A stretch of 64,000 nucleotides of DNA from Diplocarpon mali (GCA_024741835.1 JAENRP010000086.1:25361-89360); one strand, 5' to 3'. Counted from the first letter of the stretch, positions 36,600 to 50,088 are shown. Notes: generated by a model not told the origin, from the sequence alone. A program made the numbers and translations.

Positions 36600-39500
36600 G
36601 GGTGGTCTTTATCATACGTTTTAAATAGGTGCATCGGCGTCCAGCGCTTTATTCCTAGTCTCTATTAGGGTTGAATCGCCATAAGGGTATCTACCGTTAT
36701 CGCCAGCGCGTTTAGTGATAACCTTCGTTCTTAGGGGTATTATCCAACGGGTGGTCTAGGTCGAGTTCGTCTTTAGAGGCGGCTTCTAGCTAGGTCTGCA
36801 ATCTCGCCAGGGGCCTAGGGGCATCAGGGTAGTCAGAGTGGAACTTCTTAAGTAGTATAGCCGCGTTCTTAAAGTTGCTAGCAGGGTACTATTAATCGTC
36901 GGGATCCTATCCTACCCAGCTGACTTTATAATAGAGTTGTTTTCGCCATATATCAGACGCTAAGATTTGGTCGACTTCCTATTCCAGATAGGTGTCGATA
37001 ACGATAGGTTCTGCCAGCAGGTTGATCTGCCCAGGCAAAGGGTTATTAGCAGCTTTCCTTAGTCTGTCGGCGTAGAAGACATTATATATTTAATAGGACA
37101 GGGGTAGGTCCACCTTATAAGAGTAGTAGATTAGACTAATGATTTTAAAGGGGCCTACGACAGGGAAGTCGAGCTTATCGGAGGGTCGGTCTATTTTCCA
37201 AGCTCTCTTTATAATATACACTAGGTCGCCTAGGCCGAAGTCGGGTTAGCGTTGCTTTTTATTTGCTTATTTGAATTATCTCTCCTAAGCTGCTAGTATA
37301 GATTCTCGGGCAAACTGGACTGCTTTATCGATTCTTCTGGCCTATGCTTGCGCTTCTTCCCTATTTAGCTTCTCCTAAGGGTTCGAGTGCTTAGTAGTAT
37401 AGGCGGTCCAGTCAAAATCCAAGCGGGGTTCGTAGCTGTAATCGACTATAGAGGGAGAGAGGCCAGTTGACTCGTTCGGATAAGCGGCACCGGCGGCGTC
37501 TATAGCAAGGAGTAAGTCGGCCCAATCGTCCTAGAAGTAGTTAATAAAGGGGCGTAGTCGTATATCGATTATCTAATTGATAATCTCAGTCTGTCCGTCT
37601 ATTTAAGCATATTCGGAAGTCAATAGCTAAAGCTTGACCCGCGCTAGCGTCAACAACTCGTTTATAAAGTCGGAGATGAACTAAGGTCCTCAGTCGCTAG
37701 TAATAGTAAGAGGGCTCCCTTTAAACCTCTAGATATATTAGTAAAATAGGGAGGCGGCGGTCTGCGCAGTAGCCTTCTTTATCATTAGTAAGCAGATATG
37801 CTACTTAGAGAGTCGGTCAACTACAACGAATATAGTATCGCAGCTATTGCTAATTGATCCAAGAGTATAGAAGTCCATAGACAGGTTGTCCCACGTACGT
37901 AAAGGGATAGGCAGTAGTTTAAGGAGTCTTAGCGTCTTATCTCAAGGTTTATATAAACGTCGGCAGTCGTAATAGTTAGCGACGTACCTCTCTACGTCGC
38001 AGCAGTACGTAGGCCACTAGTAGTAGTATTAAAGGAACTATATAGTCTTAGTTCTACCAGGGTGAGCTATCGACGTACTATTATGGATTTAGTAGAGTAG
38101 GTAGGTGCGGAGATTGTCCGGTTCTTTAGGAACTACTAGCCTTCCGTTATACAAGAGTAGTCCGTCCTCTAGTAGGGTCTAAGGAGTCTCTTTTCTAATA
38201 GCTTTCTCTCACTTTAGTTGCAGCGACTTATAGGTTCAGTTAGCGTTAAGGACTTCTTCTATTATTCAGAAGTTGTTAATAGAGGAGCGTTCCTTAAGGG
38301 TCGTAAGGTCGATTGAAGCTATTATAAGACGATCCTGAACAATACTAGCTAGGTTAAGAAGCTGTCGGGTTCTCTCGGCTTCTCTTGCGACTTTCTAAGT
38401 AGGCGTGAGTTCGTCTTTCCGCAATAGTATATCGGCTATTGTATTCTCCTTTCTAAGGCGATAGGTGATCTGGTAATTATATCTTAAGAGTACGTCCATC
38501 CATCGGATTTGTCGTTCGTTAAGGAGTTTTTTAGTTCTAAAGTACTCTAGAGCCTTATAATCGGTAATCACTAGGAAGCTCGATATACTTCGCAACTCTG
38601 CATCCTATTCTTTTAAAGCTAGTATAACCGCTAGCATCTCTTTATTATAGATTTCGTAATATAATTCCGCATTTTACAATCCTTTAAAGAAGAAGGCGAT
38701 AGGGTGCTATTATTCATCGTCCTTGTCTTTTTAACTAAGTACTCCAGCCGCTGCTAGGTTTAAGCAGTCGGTCTCGATCCTTATTAGTCGGTGGTTTTTA
38801 AAGTATAGCAAGGTAGGCGCGTTTAGCAGCCGCTTCTTCAATTGTTTAAACGCGTCTTATTATTCCTCGGTTAGGACGAACGTTAGGCTGGTCTCCTTTA
38901 TCATTAGCTAGTTAAGGGGGCGCGTAATTCAACCGTAGGCTTCAATGAATCTCTAATAGAAGTTGCAGAATCCTAAGAACGACTGCACTTGTTTCTTCAT
39001 CAATAGAGGGGTCTATTCTTTAATAACCTTGACCTTAGTAGGGTCGACCTACACTCCTTAGTTAGTGACAATAAACCCTAGGAATCTGGTGCTAGTGACT
39101 TCGAATTCGCACTTCTCAATGTCGACCTACAAGCCAGCTTCGCATAGTCTTTCCAAGACCTATCTCATATATCGTTAGTATTCTTCCTTAGTTTTCAAGA
39201 AGATCAAGATATTATTAATATATGCAAAGCAGAAGTCGTCTAAGTATTCCATTAGGACAGTATTAATATACTGCTAAAAGGTAGCCGGGCTATTGCATAG
39301 TCCAAAGGGGAGTACTACCGGTTCAAAGGAGCCGTACCTCGTCCTAAAGGCTGCCTACGTCGTAGAGTCAGGGTCCATTAGGATGCGATAGAACGCGTAG
39401 CAGACGTCGAGCTTCGTAAAGAGCGTCGCATTCCTAAGTCGGTCGAGGGTTTCTGTAATTAAAGGAAGGGGGTACCAGTCTTTTTTAATAAGTCTATTCA

Positions 39501-40760
39501 ACTCTTAGTAGTTAATGCAAAACCGCAGGCCGCCTCTGGGTTTCTTTATAAATAGGATAGGCGACGAGAAGGCAGCGTTAGATAGTTATATAAATCCTTT
39601 CTTCAAATTGTCTATAAGGTATTCCCTCATTTTCTCAAGTTCAGGCTCGCTCATTTTATATAAGTGGGCGGTTTTCATTATCAATAGTAGTCCTTCGAAC
39701 TCGATCTTATAATTGATTGGCCGCGATAGGGGTAGCGTATTCGCAGCGCTTTTAGAGAAGCATATAACTAAGTTGTAAAGGAAGGGTAATAACTTAGCGC
39801 GTAACTCATAGGCCTCTTAAGGTCCTAGAGCGTTATGCTCACCAAGCGCGTCGGGTTCTTCCTCTTCTATCGTATGAATCGGGGTCTAGTCCATTTCTAA
39901 GTCTAGTAGGCGAACAATAGCTTCGCATCGAGTTTAGATATAAAGGGTTCTCCTATCTCTTTTTTCAAAGAGGTGATCCAGTTCTGCGAGCGTAACCGAC
40001 CCGATCTCAGTATCAGTCTAGTAGAGGCTAACTCTGAAGGCTAGTCCTAAGATTATCGATATATCTATACTCGTCGGTTAAAGGGTATTAATATCAAGTT
40101 CCTCTCTTCATCATTTGTAGTTGGCTAGGCGGGTATCGAAGTCCTATATCGGCATATCCTTAGACTCAGTTAGAGGGTCTTTAAGAGCTTTCGGCAGTCT
40201 AAGGATGCTGGTCTTATTAAGCTATCGCTAGTCTCTCCGATCGGCGTCCTATTAATCCAATTGATAAATATCAGACCAATACAGCTTCTTCCTCTTGCAG
40301 TCGACGATTACATCTTATTCGGCTAGCCACTTGCGACCTAAGATTATGTCATACGAGCCTAAGTCGGCGGCTAGGAAGAACTATCCTTTGAAATCGTATT
40401 TATCGATCGTAATATCTATTTGTATAACCTGTCGAATAGCCTCGCTAGGTTATCTATCAAATCCTTATAAGGGGATCGGTCTCTTAAGGTAGTAAGTCGG
40501 TAACTTCAGCTATATAGTTAAGGAGGGGAGTATCTTACGATTAATGATTCCTAAGGCATTAGCCCTACAGTCTATTAGGGCTATTAAGTCAGTATAGCGC
40601 CCTTTCTAATAGAGTCGGCACTAAGTTATGAATTGCTAGCCTCCGATTAGCCTAGATAGGTCGACCGATTCCTAGTGTCGGTTGCGCTCTAAGAGTAACA
40701 CCTAAAATCCTAGAGCGATTCGTTTCCCGATTCCTCTATATCGTCTATCGTCTTAGCATT
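36600..40760 (-). pseudogene. Gypsy pol: protease, RT, RNase H, integrase, chromodomain (broken)
   Basis: In order on the minus strand: protease region with ILGRKWLAE (about 40350); reverse transcriptase with [30 protein letters not shown] (39310-39270) and EYLDDFCFAYINNILIF (39250-39205, where the second motif's aspartates read as Asn, a G-to-A effect); RNase H with FLVITDYKALEYFRTKKLLN (38575-38510); integrase with a His/Cys finger, FFVVVDRLSK-like core and LTSEYA*IDGQTEIIN; and a chromodomain with EVDQILASDIWRKQLYYKVS (about 36990-36930). Interrupted by many TAG/TAA codons. Confidence 0.88.
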
Positions 40761-42480
40761 ATTCTCTAGTTCATTGCGGCCTTTCTCTATTAGTATAATC
40801 TTATATTATTCAAGGCAGTCTCGGCTATAGTACCCTTTTTATCCACACTTATAGCAAGTGTCGTCGGTCTTCAGGGTTCGGTCGTAAGAGGCGCGTTTAT
40901 CGTCTCTAGATACTAAAGGTCTAGGGGTAGTGCTCAATTCCTTTTAAAGACGACTTAGGGCTTATTCGTAGCGTACAGGTCCCATTTATCGTAAGGTAGA
41001 GGAGGGCCGGTTGGAAGTTTTAGCCTAATACTCGTTTTAGTTAAAGCGTCGTAGTAAGAGGCGGAGTTATCGGTTCTCCTTATCTATAAACCATTCGGCC
41101 AAATCTCTAGGGTAATCGAACTTTCGGTCGGAGAGTTGCTCTAAAAGGGACACTTTTACCTTATCCTAGAGCGCCTTATATTAGTCGCTAATCGACTTCC
41201 CCAGCTTAGAAGCTATTCTGTAAAAGTCGGCCCAAAAGGCTATAAAGGGGGTATTTCCCTATTTAAGCTTCATCTAATCGTCTTTAGCTATCTATCGCTC
41301 TATTTCTTTACTAACTCTATAGGCCCTTTATAGGATTCGGAATAGCTGCGCAGCCGTCTCGATTTGTCTAATAGATCCTTTTATAAGCCGATCTCGGATT
41401 AAGCTTTAGGCATCTCCTATCATCAAACTAGCGGTATATGCTAAGGCGACCGATTTATCAGAGAACTCTATATAATTAACTTTCATCTTCTACTATATAT
41501 CGAAGATCCAGTCCTCGACCTTAATATCTCCTTTACTTAAGAAGGGGTTTAGATCCTTGATCTTTGCTAGGCGGACCCGGCGACTAGGTTCAAGGGTTCG
41601 ACTCTATCCTCTGAAGTCAAGGGTATTAGAGTAGGGTTCCCTTTCGACAGGCTGCCTAGGCTAAGCAGTAGGGGGATCTCTATAAGGATTTTCAAAGAGA
41701 GGTCGGCTTTATAGAGTAGGGGTAGCCAGCTAGCTGGCTAAGTTCGTACGTTATTATTCTTCTGCTAAGTTCTTCTAGTACACACTAGTCTCCTAGGTCG
41801 TTCTAAGCTCTTCTTGCAGCTGCGCAATTGTAAGTGCGGTCGCTTCCTCTATTCTTTAAATATAATTATAAAAACTCTAAACCATCGAATCTTATTATTT
41901 GATATATTAGTAGTAGTATTCCACTAAGCGTTCCTCTACTACTAATCGATCCTTATACGTAGCAGATCTCTTGCCCGCCTTAGTTCAGAACCCCAGTAAT
42001 ATAAAGAAGTCGTCTCTCTTAGCCTCTACATTAGCACAAGAGATAGGTCAGATTAAGGCTTCTCATTTAAAGGAGGTTGATATATCTTCTATATCATATA
42101 AGGTTCGTTTTAGAGAGGGGGCTAGTTGAGGCTCGCTAGTAGAGTCGGCCAGTGTCGGAGATTTGTCGTCCGCAGGGTTTTGAAAGGTATCCTCTCTAAT
42201 TAAGAGGTTGCTCAACTCAGGAGGTGCTAGCATCATCATCTTAGGGTTGATTCTCTTAGAGTAGGAGGTCCTCATATAACGTTTTCGTCCTACTAAGGGC
42301 TATAGTCGGGAAATGCCTTAACTTACAGATTCTATAATTTCTTTTAAAGTCAGCCGAGAGCTACTAACTATCGACAGTTATTCTAGCTAAGTCTACCAGC
42401 TCTTCTTTCGATTCTTGAGTTTAAGAAGGGACCGAACGTCGAGGCCGTTCTTTAAGTTGCTTCTGCGTATTATAGGAGTC
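40760..42480 (-). pseudogene. Gypsy gag with CCHC zinc knuckle (broken)
   Basis: An open stretch at 42275-42063 (MRTSYSKRINPKMMMLAP) starts the recognisable part. The gag core contains a SVPFRATLRPKVRLP-type block near 41180-41130 in one frame and RMVYR/EWFIDKENR alternatives. The zinc knuckle is at about 40862-40820, DDTCYKCG*KGYYSRDC, in which the His of CX2CX4HX4C is Tyr, as a CAC-to-TAC change would give. Confidence 0.7.
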
Positions 42481-42574
42481 GGTCGGAAGAAGGGTCTCCG
42501 AGGGGGTACTAGTCCTCTGCTAAGTATATTATATCGCCTTACAAGGCCGGAGGGGGTATAAGCTTTGAATTATA

Positions 42575-42853
42575 TAACGGCAGAAGCAAGGCACAAGTCG
42601 ATAAAGTCACTAAGATCAAGGCTGCCAAATCGTATAGAATTCAAAGCTAAGAAGTATATACAAAGTAGGAAACCTCTCCCTTAATATGCCTCCTTAGCCT
42701 AAGACCTAGAAAGGTCGATTTCTACTAACTACTCATATTCTGCCTGCTAAAGGAAAGGTATGATTATAAGACGTCGCATCTACTGTATCAGTCATAGGTG
42801 CTTTGACAGTTCTCGTGCTCCTGTTGCGACTATGGTACAACCGTGCCGTAACA
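42575..42853 (-). repeat. Gypsy element 5' LTR
   Basis: 279 bp, matching 34815-35093 end to end without length difference; differences are transitions where I compared them. Its terminal CA on the minus strand reads TA. Confidence 0.9.
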
Positions 42854-42935
42854 AGTACTATCGATTAGGCTACGCTAGCCTATAAACGGTCAGAAAGACC
42901 CAATCTGCTATTACTAATATATAGATTAAGGAAAC

Positions 42936-43234
42936 TGTTGGTACGCAGATTCCTATGCAAGAGGCAACCTGCCCTCGTTCCTAGGGTCATCCTATATAGC
43001 TGTACCATATGCGATATAAGGGGTTTCGTATGTATTTCAGACAGCTGTTCAGCCGGAGGACCTTAGAAGGATATCTATATATAGCTAAGAGGGACTATAA
43101 GAGGGAGGACATTCAGAGGTATAAAGGTACTATCTCAGTTATATAGAAATAGACAGATATTATAATAGATTCTTTTTAATAATAAGTACTTAATTATATT
43201 TATATAAATATTGATTACTAGTATAGAACCTATA
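42936..43234 (+). repeat. Copia-2 5' LTR
   Basis: 299 bp, begins TGTTGGTACGCAGATTCC and ends GAACCTATA. Confidence 0.92.
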
Positions 43235-43299
43235 CTAATTAGTGGTAGCACCTTTATTATAAATAGCAAGGTTATTAAACTGAAGAATTCTTTTTTGAT

Positions 43300-46200
43300 T
43301 TTAAGGAGTACTTAATTGTATTTCCGGCTTACTTTAAATACTAACCTAAACGTACGAAGTAATATCAGTTACTACTAAAGGGAAAAAGGCAAAAGGTACG
43401 CGAATCTAGCTAGAGTTATTACTTTAAAGGTAGATACTATCCTCTTCTACCTGCGTTCTATTACGTATTATAATTAAGGCAAAACTAGAGTGCAATTGGT
43501 ATCTTAACTACAATTAGACAATAGCGTAATAATATATAAAATACAACTATATTAGACTTCTTTTAAACCCTATTAAGGCGTAAAGCAATATCTGGATAAT
43601 ATTAGGAAATGATCAAAGGAAGACTATTAATGCCGCTTAATCTAAGGTAATCCTAAATACTAAAGGACCTTAAAAGGAATATAAGACCTTAAGAGGATCA
43701 ACTTAGCAAAGAGGCCCTTAGATTAAAAGATTAATATATAAAGAACTTCCGAAAGATATTATAAGATAGCAAAAGGAGAGGGCTATACTTTATTAAGGAC
43801 TTTTAAAAGGAATTCTAAGATTAAACAGTTAGCGACTTTAAATCGCTAAATAAGGACGTTCGATAACGCCTAAGGGACGACCTTCGGTACTATAGAGTAT
43901 ATATTTAGCGTAGGAAGGGCGTTTCAATCAGCTAGGCACTTTTCGATATAGTATACTAAGAAGGAAATGAGTAGCTAAAAGACCAGCTAAAGTTATAAAC
44001 CTAAGAAGTACTAAACTCAATTATAGCACAATCTCTAAGATATAAAACAAGGTCTGCTTCAGAATTTGCTAAATCTATGCAAATAAGTAAGCCACCCGCT
44101 TAAAGGGTTACTATAGCTAAATAGGAGATATTACGCTAAGACTCGCTTTAGTAAGGACACCCTAGATATAATAATAATACTTTATAAAATAACTTATATA
44201 AAGTAGATACTTTAAGATAAACAACTAAATAGTATAACCTTAAAAGAACACTTTATTAACCCCGATTAAGATAAACCTTAATCTTATAATACCTAAAGAT
44301 CCTAAATCTAATACTAATGCCGCCGATCTAATTAAAAGATAGATCATTACTACCCTTTACTATAAGAAGGGGTTTAAGAGTGCTTTTAGACCTTAATTAA
44401 AGTGACGCTTAACCATCCTAGTATATTATAGAACCTTTGACTTCAGATTAGGCTAAAACCCTTGTAAATCTAAATAAGATATATATTAAAGAGACTTAGT
44501 ACTTAAGTAGGAAAGATCACTTTAATAAGAAGCTTTATATATTCGCCGATTTATACCAAAGAGCCTTAGTAGACTAAAGTATATAATATAAAGCCTTTCT
44601 ATCTATACTATAAGACTCGGCCTTAATATACTACTATTAGTACCTATAAAATAAGAACTTTAAGTTTACTAAGCTAGTAAAGGCTATTCGGGCTAATTAC
44701 AAGACTGAAGAGAGAAGTAGCAGATTCCTAAGGAGGTGGTTTCGGCTGATATTTGACCTATTCTAATAAGAAGACTATTAAAGGGGGAAATCGATCCTAA
44801 TCTAACTTAAGAACTATACTAAGGAGCTATAAAACCTACAATTAGGCCTATATACTAATATAAGGAACGATCGATCCATTAAAGACAGACTTATATAAGG
44901 TGTTTCTAGGAATCGGCTATTCCAAATGGCACTTTTTAAGCCACTAGCGACGTTCTTAGCTCTATTAGATAGCTTATAGGCTTGCGCAGGAGTAGTTGCT
45001 TAGGATAGACTATTTAAACCCTAGTACCCCGGTTCGGCTACTAATAGACCTTAATATCATTTGGCTAAAGAGCAAGGGCAATCTATAGTATACTTTTCAA
45101 ATAGAAAGATAAAGTTTACCTAAGGTAATAAGAGAGAAATAACCTTCTAACCAAAGCCAAGCTATATAAGGTGCATTATATACTAGAAAAAGGACTGCTA
45201 TAGTAGCAAGCACTTAAAAGAAGAAAGAGCCGCTTAAAAGTCTTATTATATAGCAAGCCGATAAGCCGAAGGGTATAAGCTAATAGATAAAATATATAAG
45301 GTATACCTCTTATAAGAAGATAAAGGAGCATATTCAAAGGGCAATAGGACTAATAAGGATAAATAGGAAATGTCTTTAGAAGAGGAGGACTAAGCAAGTA
45401 GCAACCCTAAGGATAGTAATATCAACTTTACTATAGTATTCCTAGCTTTTAAAAAGGAGTATGACTTAAGAACTATGCTTAACTAACTTAAAAAGCAGAA
45501 GGCTAAATACCTCTTAATAATAAGGGTTAATAAACTGATACAAATAGACCCTAAGGTGTTTATAACTTAGTAGACGGATCAATTCTTTTAAAAATTCCTA
45601 ATCGATATAAGCGCCTTAAATAAAAATATAAGAGGAATTAACCAATTCAAAGCCTTATAAAATATATAAGACGCAGTTCTGACTCCACTTAGCGCTAAAA
45701 AGTATAAAATTACCTTTAAGGCAGGTTTGCAAAATGCAATCGGCAAGACAACTATTCGAATACCGGCAGGCCCTATAGAGTTCTTAATTATAAAGGCAGA
45801 TATACCGTTTTTAGTCTACTTGCAATAATTCGATAAAATAGGAGCTAAATATAATAATCTGCGCAATTTGCTTATAATTAATAAGGAGAAATACTTAATT
45901 ATTAGAAAACATAGGCACCTATAGCTCTTACTTAATATAATAGAGCAACTTTTAATAACTTTAGAGGGTATAATTAATATATACCACTTAATAGAAATAG
46001 AGATCCGAAGGCTATATAAAAGATTCGGACATCCTTTAGTAAAGCGCCTTTAATACCTCTTAAACTAGGCCGGTTATAATATCGACTCTAGTATTATAGT
46101 AAGAGTAAGGGAAATATGCTAATATTATTAACTCTACGCTAACGCTTTTTATAGATTCCGATTCAAGCTATAAGACGATATCGACTTCAATTATATTATA

Positions 46201-48900
46201 TATATTAATATTGCTTAGTTCAATAGAAGGAACGCCCTTTATATAATTAATAAAGCGACGGGATTTAAAGCCGCAAGGTTCTTACGAAAGGGAATAGGAG
46301 CATATTCGGCCGACGCAGTATTTCAAGCCCTTAAATTAGCTTAGCTAAATACGTATATTAGACCTTTTAATTTTATAGTATACAACTATAGTACTAACTT
46401 CAACTTAGCAGAGTTTAAAAGCTCTCTAAGATTTATAAGAATAACCCTTAAACTGGTTCCTATAAAGGCATACTACTCTATTAGTAAGGTCGAACGGTAT
46501 TATCGCCTTTTGAGATATACCTTTAAGATAATAATAGCTAAACACCTTTAATTAAGCGATAATAAGAGGCTATAAATAGCTATTAAAGCAGTTAATGATA
46601 TAGTAGGGCTTAATAGGATGATTCCTACCCTGCTTGTTTTTAAGGCATATCTGAGGCTAACTAAACTAGATCTACCAAATCTATTAATAGAATAAAGGAT
46701 AGCGATAATCAAAAAGGCTATAAAGGAAGTTAGGAAGATATATGCTACTCGTAAGGTTAATAATGCTTTAGGTATAAAGAATAGCCTTAGAACCACTTAT
46801 ATCTACGATTTAAGGCTAAAAGACCTAGTATTAGTATATTAGGAGAAGGGAGGATGGATAGGCCTATTCGAGTTCTTAGGCTTAAAGAACGAAACCTATA
46901 TAGTTAATATCGGCGGTAGAATAAAGCACTTTAGGTCGATAAGCGTACGCCTATTTAAAATCGATAATAAAGAAAACTGCTTAGAGGAAACTAAGGAAAC
47001 TAGAGGAACTGAACCTAAGGATTGAACGACTATTAAAAGGGAGTAGAATGCAACTGACGTTAATAAAGAAGTAGAGCCCTCTCGCTTAATTGAGCTGCAA
47101 CTTAATAGCCGCAAGCAATCGCCAAGAGTAAAGGTTCCCTTTATTAAGCCTATTTCCAGCCTTCTTATAATTAATAACAATTATAATACTAAGATATGGA
47201 TATCCTTTAGAGCAGATGATAAGCTATACGTGGCCAAATCGGAGGTATTCCTAATAGAGAAGGAGAATAGGGACTAGGAACTGTCGCAGAAGCTATAGGC
47301 AAAAGGCAAGATTACTACCCTTAGGCGCCCTTTTTAGCAATCTCGCTTAAAGGAGTACCAAGGGCTAATAAATAAAAGGGTATTTATACTAATAAATAAA
47401 AATGACCCTGCTATAAAAGGTAAGAGGATCTTTAAATCGAGAATAGTTAATAAGATAAAGGGAAAGGAGATAGACTACCTATTTGAGAAATCACGCCTAG
47501 TTATATAGGCCTGGAATAATACTAGTAAAAAGGAGGAAAGTATAATCACTTAATCCCTAACTATTTAATAAGCAAGCTAATACCTTTTAGTATCACTTTC
47601 GGCATCAATCTGGGAATACTTTAAAGAATAGGGCAAGAAGGGCATTCTCAGCTTATAGGATATTATATAAGCATATATTTAAGCAGCTTCGAAGCTACTA
47701 TGCGATATATTTATATTTCCCTTATAAGATATTGCTAAGCTATTCCCTATAGGTACGGTCTTTAAAGTAGTACTGCCGCTTTATAGCATTCCCAAATCAG
47801 GAAATCATTAGTTTAGCACCTACTATAAGTACTATTATAGCAATCTCGGTATAGCTAACTCAACTTATAACCCTTATCTATTATTAACCTTAAGCACTTC
47901 TCCCTTTTTCAGTATAGTAGGAATACAAACGGACGACACTTTAATACTTAGAGAAGCAGACTTCTTAAAAAAGGAGGAGGATAAGATCAAAAGGGTAGGA
48001 TTCCTTATAAAGCTAATATAATACCTATTGAGCACTGAATTACTAGCTTTTAATAGGTATATTATTTCCTAAGAAGGGGATATAGTATATATGTAATAAA
48101 AGGGCTAGGGCTAAAGGCTGGAATTAGTCGATACTTCTTAAGAGGGCTATAAGTAATAATACCTAGAGCAAAGAGCAAGAGGAGCTTATTTAGCTATAAT
48201 CTACTAGCTAAAAGCTTCCTTTGATTTATTAGCTATAGCTTAATATTAGGATCTGATAGTTTAGGATGCGGAGAATCTGAATAAGCAACTTAAATGGATT
48301 CGAAATAACCTTAAAAGAGGCCTGACCTACTTTGCTATTAATTTGCAAAACGTTAAACTATTTACATTTATCAATAGATCTTTTGCTAATAATAAGGATT
48401 TAAGCTCGCAGATCGGCTATATTATTGTACTAGCTATTAAAGAGGAAAGAGAATCGCAGTTTACTTTAAAAGGCAATATTCTATACTATAACTTAACGAA
48501 GTATAAGAGAGTGATAAGAGCTATACTAGCCTTTGAACTATATGCTATAGTAGCGGGTATTAATATGCTAGTTTCTATAGCTATAATGATCAATATAGTA
48601 ATAGCTAAGCTGAGTCTATCCCGCCTCCCTACTATTATATGTATAGATTCCCTCTCCTTATATAAGTATATTATTAAATTGGGTACTATAAAGGAGAAGC
48701 GATTAATAATCGATATAATAGCTATTCGACAATCGTATAAGAATAAGGAGCTTATAAAGATACGTTAGATCGATAGCGCTAGCAACCCTATTAATGCTAT
48801 AATAAAAGCCAATCTAAATCAGGCCCTTTAGCAACTGGTAAATACTAATTCGATAACTATTAAAAAGGAGGGATAGGTATAAAGGCCTATTAAGGCATAA
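43300..48900 (+). pseudogene. Copia-2 gag-pol remains (integrase, RT, RNase H)
   Basis: Readable blocks: YKRFGHPLVKRL (GAG-pre-integrase, 46015); integrase with FRFKLQDDIDFNY-like start, IDFNYIIYINIAQFNRRNAL-like and NKATGFKAARFLRKGIGAYS; an integrase-tail VYNYSTNFNLAEFKSSLRFI; reverse transcriptase with LPLYSIPKSGNH and the active-site block GIQTDDTLILREADFLKKEE (47930-47990); and RNase H as a 141-codon intact stretch at 48343-48768 with LFTFINRSFANNKDLSSQIG and CIDSLSLYKYIIKLGTIKEK. Stops are TAA/TAG throughout. Confidence 0.85.
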
Positions 48901-48993
48901 CTAGACCTAAAAAGGTCTTAGATTAATGATATCTGATATTTTTAATTGCGAGCTATTAGCAATTTTTTTATTTTTTTTATTTTACTGCGAGAT

Positions 48994-49090
48994 ATATTCC
49001 TACACTTGCTATTACTACCTTCTTTTTTTATCTTTTCTTACTATATTCCTACACTTGCTATTAATACCTTCTTTTTATCTTTTCTTACTT
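48994..49090. repeat. 49-bp tandem duplication, T-rich
   Basis: The unit ATATTCCTACACTTGCTATT... (49 bp) occurs at 48994-49042 and again from 49043, the second copy slightly shorter in its T run. It creates hydrophobic spurious ORFs. Confidence 0.8.
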
Positions 49091-49199
49091 ACCTACGCAT
49101 ATTTGCATTTTTTTTATTACTTAAGCAGTACTAGAGAAGGAGGTTATAGCAAAGTAGTAATAATTATATTACTAAAGATAATGATCTACTAACGATTCT

Positions 49200-50088
49200 A
49201 CCTTTAATAAGTACTTATCCTAAGCATTAGGATTTCTAGAGCGTAGATCCCTAAACTCCTAAGGCTTAGAAGCCTTACTACTTAAAGCAGCAGCTAAGTT
49301 GGCCTGCTCCTTTTAAGCTTATACTTAAGTAAGAGCGGCTGCGATCTCCTTTAGATTCGGCTTATTTAGATTATTAAGATCCAGATCCTTACCCTTTAAA
49401 GAGCCTTTAAAAAGCACCTATTTACCCTTGCCTTTTTAGTAGCAGATATTATTAAAGGGAGCTTAAGAACGGCCCTTAGCTGAGCTAGATAACCCCTTTA
49501 TATATTAGAGGGTACTAAGTACCTTAGCGCCTTAAGTCTTAAGATGCCTAAGGGTAGCATTGCCGCCTTAGATAGTGCGTAATAGATCCTGCGAATAGTC
49601 AATTATTAATATTAAATAGATTTAAGGGCACTTATAGCCTGCCGAGTATTTGTAAGGTCGATACTATAGCAGAAGGCATAAGCTTTATTTAGCTGGACTA
49701 GCTAAAGGGCATCCTAAGTCTTTAGGACTATAAAGATTTATATCTAAGTCTCTTTAGATAGGATTCAGGCTACCTCTTAGATTGCTTTAATATTACTATT
49801 AATATAAGCATCTTAAAGGATGATATACTTATCTTAAGCTTAAATAGGTATCTAAAACAGATATCTATTAAAGGTTATTAAAGTAAAAGGATATTAAAGG
49901 GCACTTACTAGAACATACTTTACCTACTGCATAATATAGTAGTTATACTTCTTAAAAGTAAGAGTATTAAATACGCATATATAGCTAGTATTATTCTTAC
50001 TAGCCTCCTTTCTTAATATCACTTGCGTATAATATACGCAAAGCACCCGAAACGCCTTAGGCAGGTCTTCTAAATTGCATTCGAGCAT
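49200..50088 (-). pseudogene. Possible antisense ORF in Copia-2 between pol and 3' LTR
   Basis: On the strand opposite to pol, a frame from an ATG at 50086-50088 reads 54 codons without a stop (MLECNLEDLPKAFRVLCVYY, then FNTLTFKKYNYYIMQ). It continues with stops that are nearly all TAA/TAG to about 49600. The last 400 bases read better in a neighbouring frame: GGNATLRHLKT*GAKVLSTL, then FKGSLKGKDLDLNNLNKPNL and KEQANLAAALSSKASKP. That would need one frameshift or an intron. It resembles a RIP-killed coding region, but I recognise no domain and AT-rich chance reading is possible. Confidence 0.4.

Larger units (their letters stand above)
34815..42853 (-). mobile_element. Chromodomain Ty3/Gypsy retrotransposon (chromovirus), RIP-damaged
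   Basis: LTRs of 279 bp at both ends (34815-35093 and 42575-42853). Read on the minus strand: 5' LTR, gag with CCHC knuckle, protease, reverse transcriptase, RNase H, integrase with zinc finger, chromodomain, an additional ORF, a G-rich polypurine tract (35094-35108) and 3' LTR. It lies inside the GAG-pre-integrase coding region of Copia-1; flanks AGCACTA (34808-34814) and AGTACTA (42854-42860) probably contain the target duplication with one C-to-T change. Confidence 0.93.

Noticed and set aside
46548..47180. Minus-strand ORFs of 82 and 94 codons
   Set aside because: Antisense shadows of the Copia-2 integrase region, which reads clearly on the plus strand.
48926..49192. Hydrophobic ORFs suggesting a membrane protein
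   Set aside because: Product of a T-rich 49-bp tandem duplication inside Copia-2, not a conserved protein.
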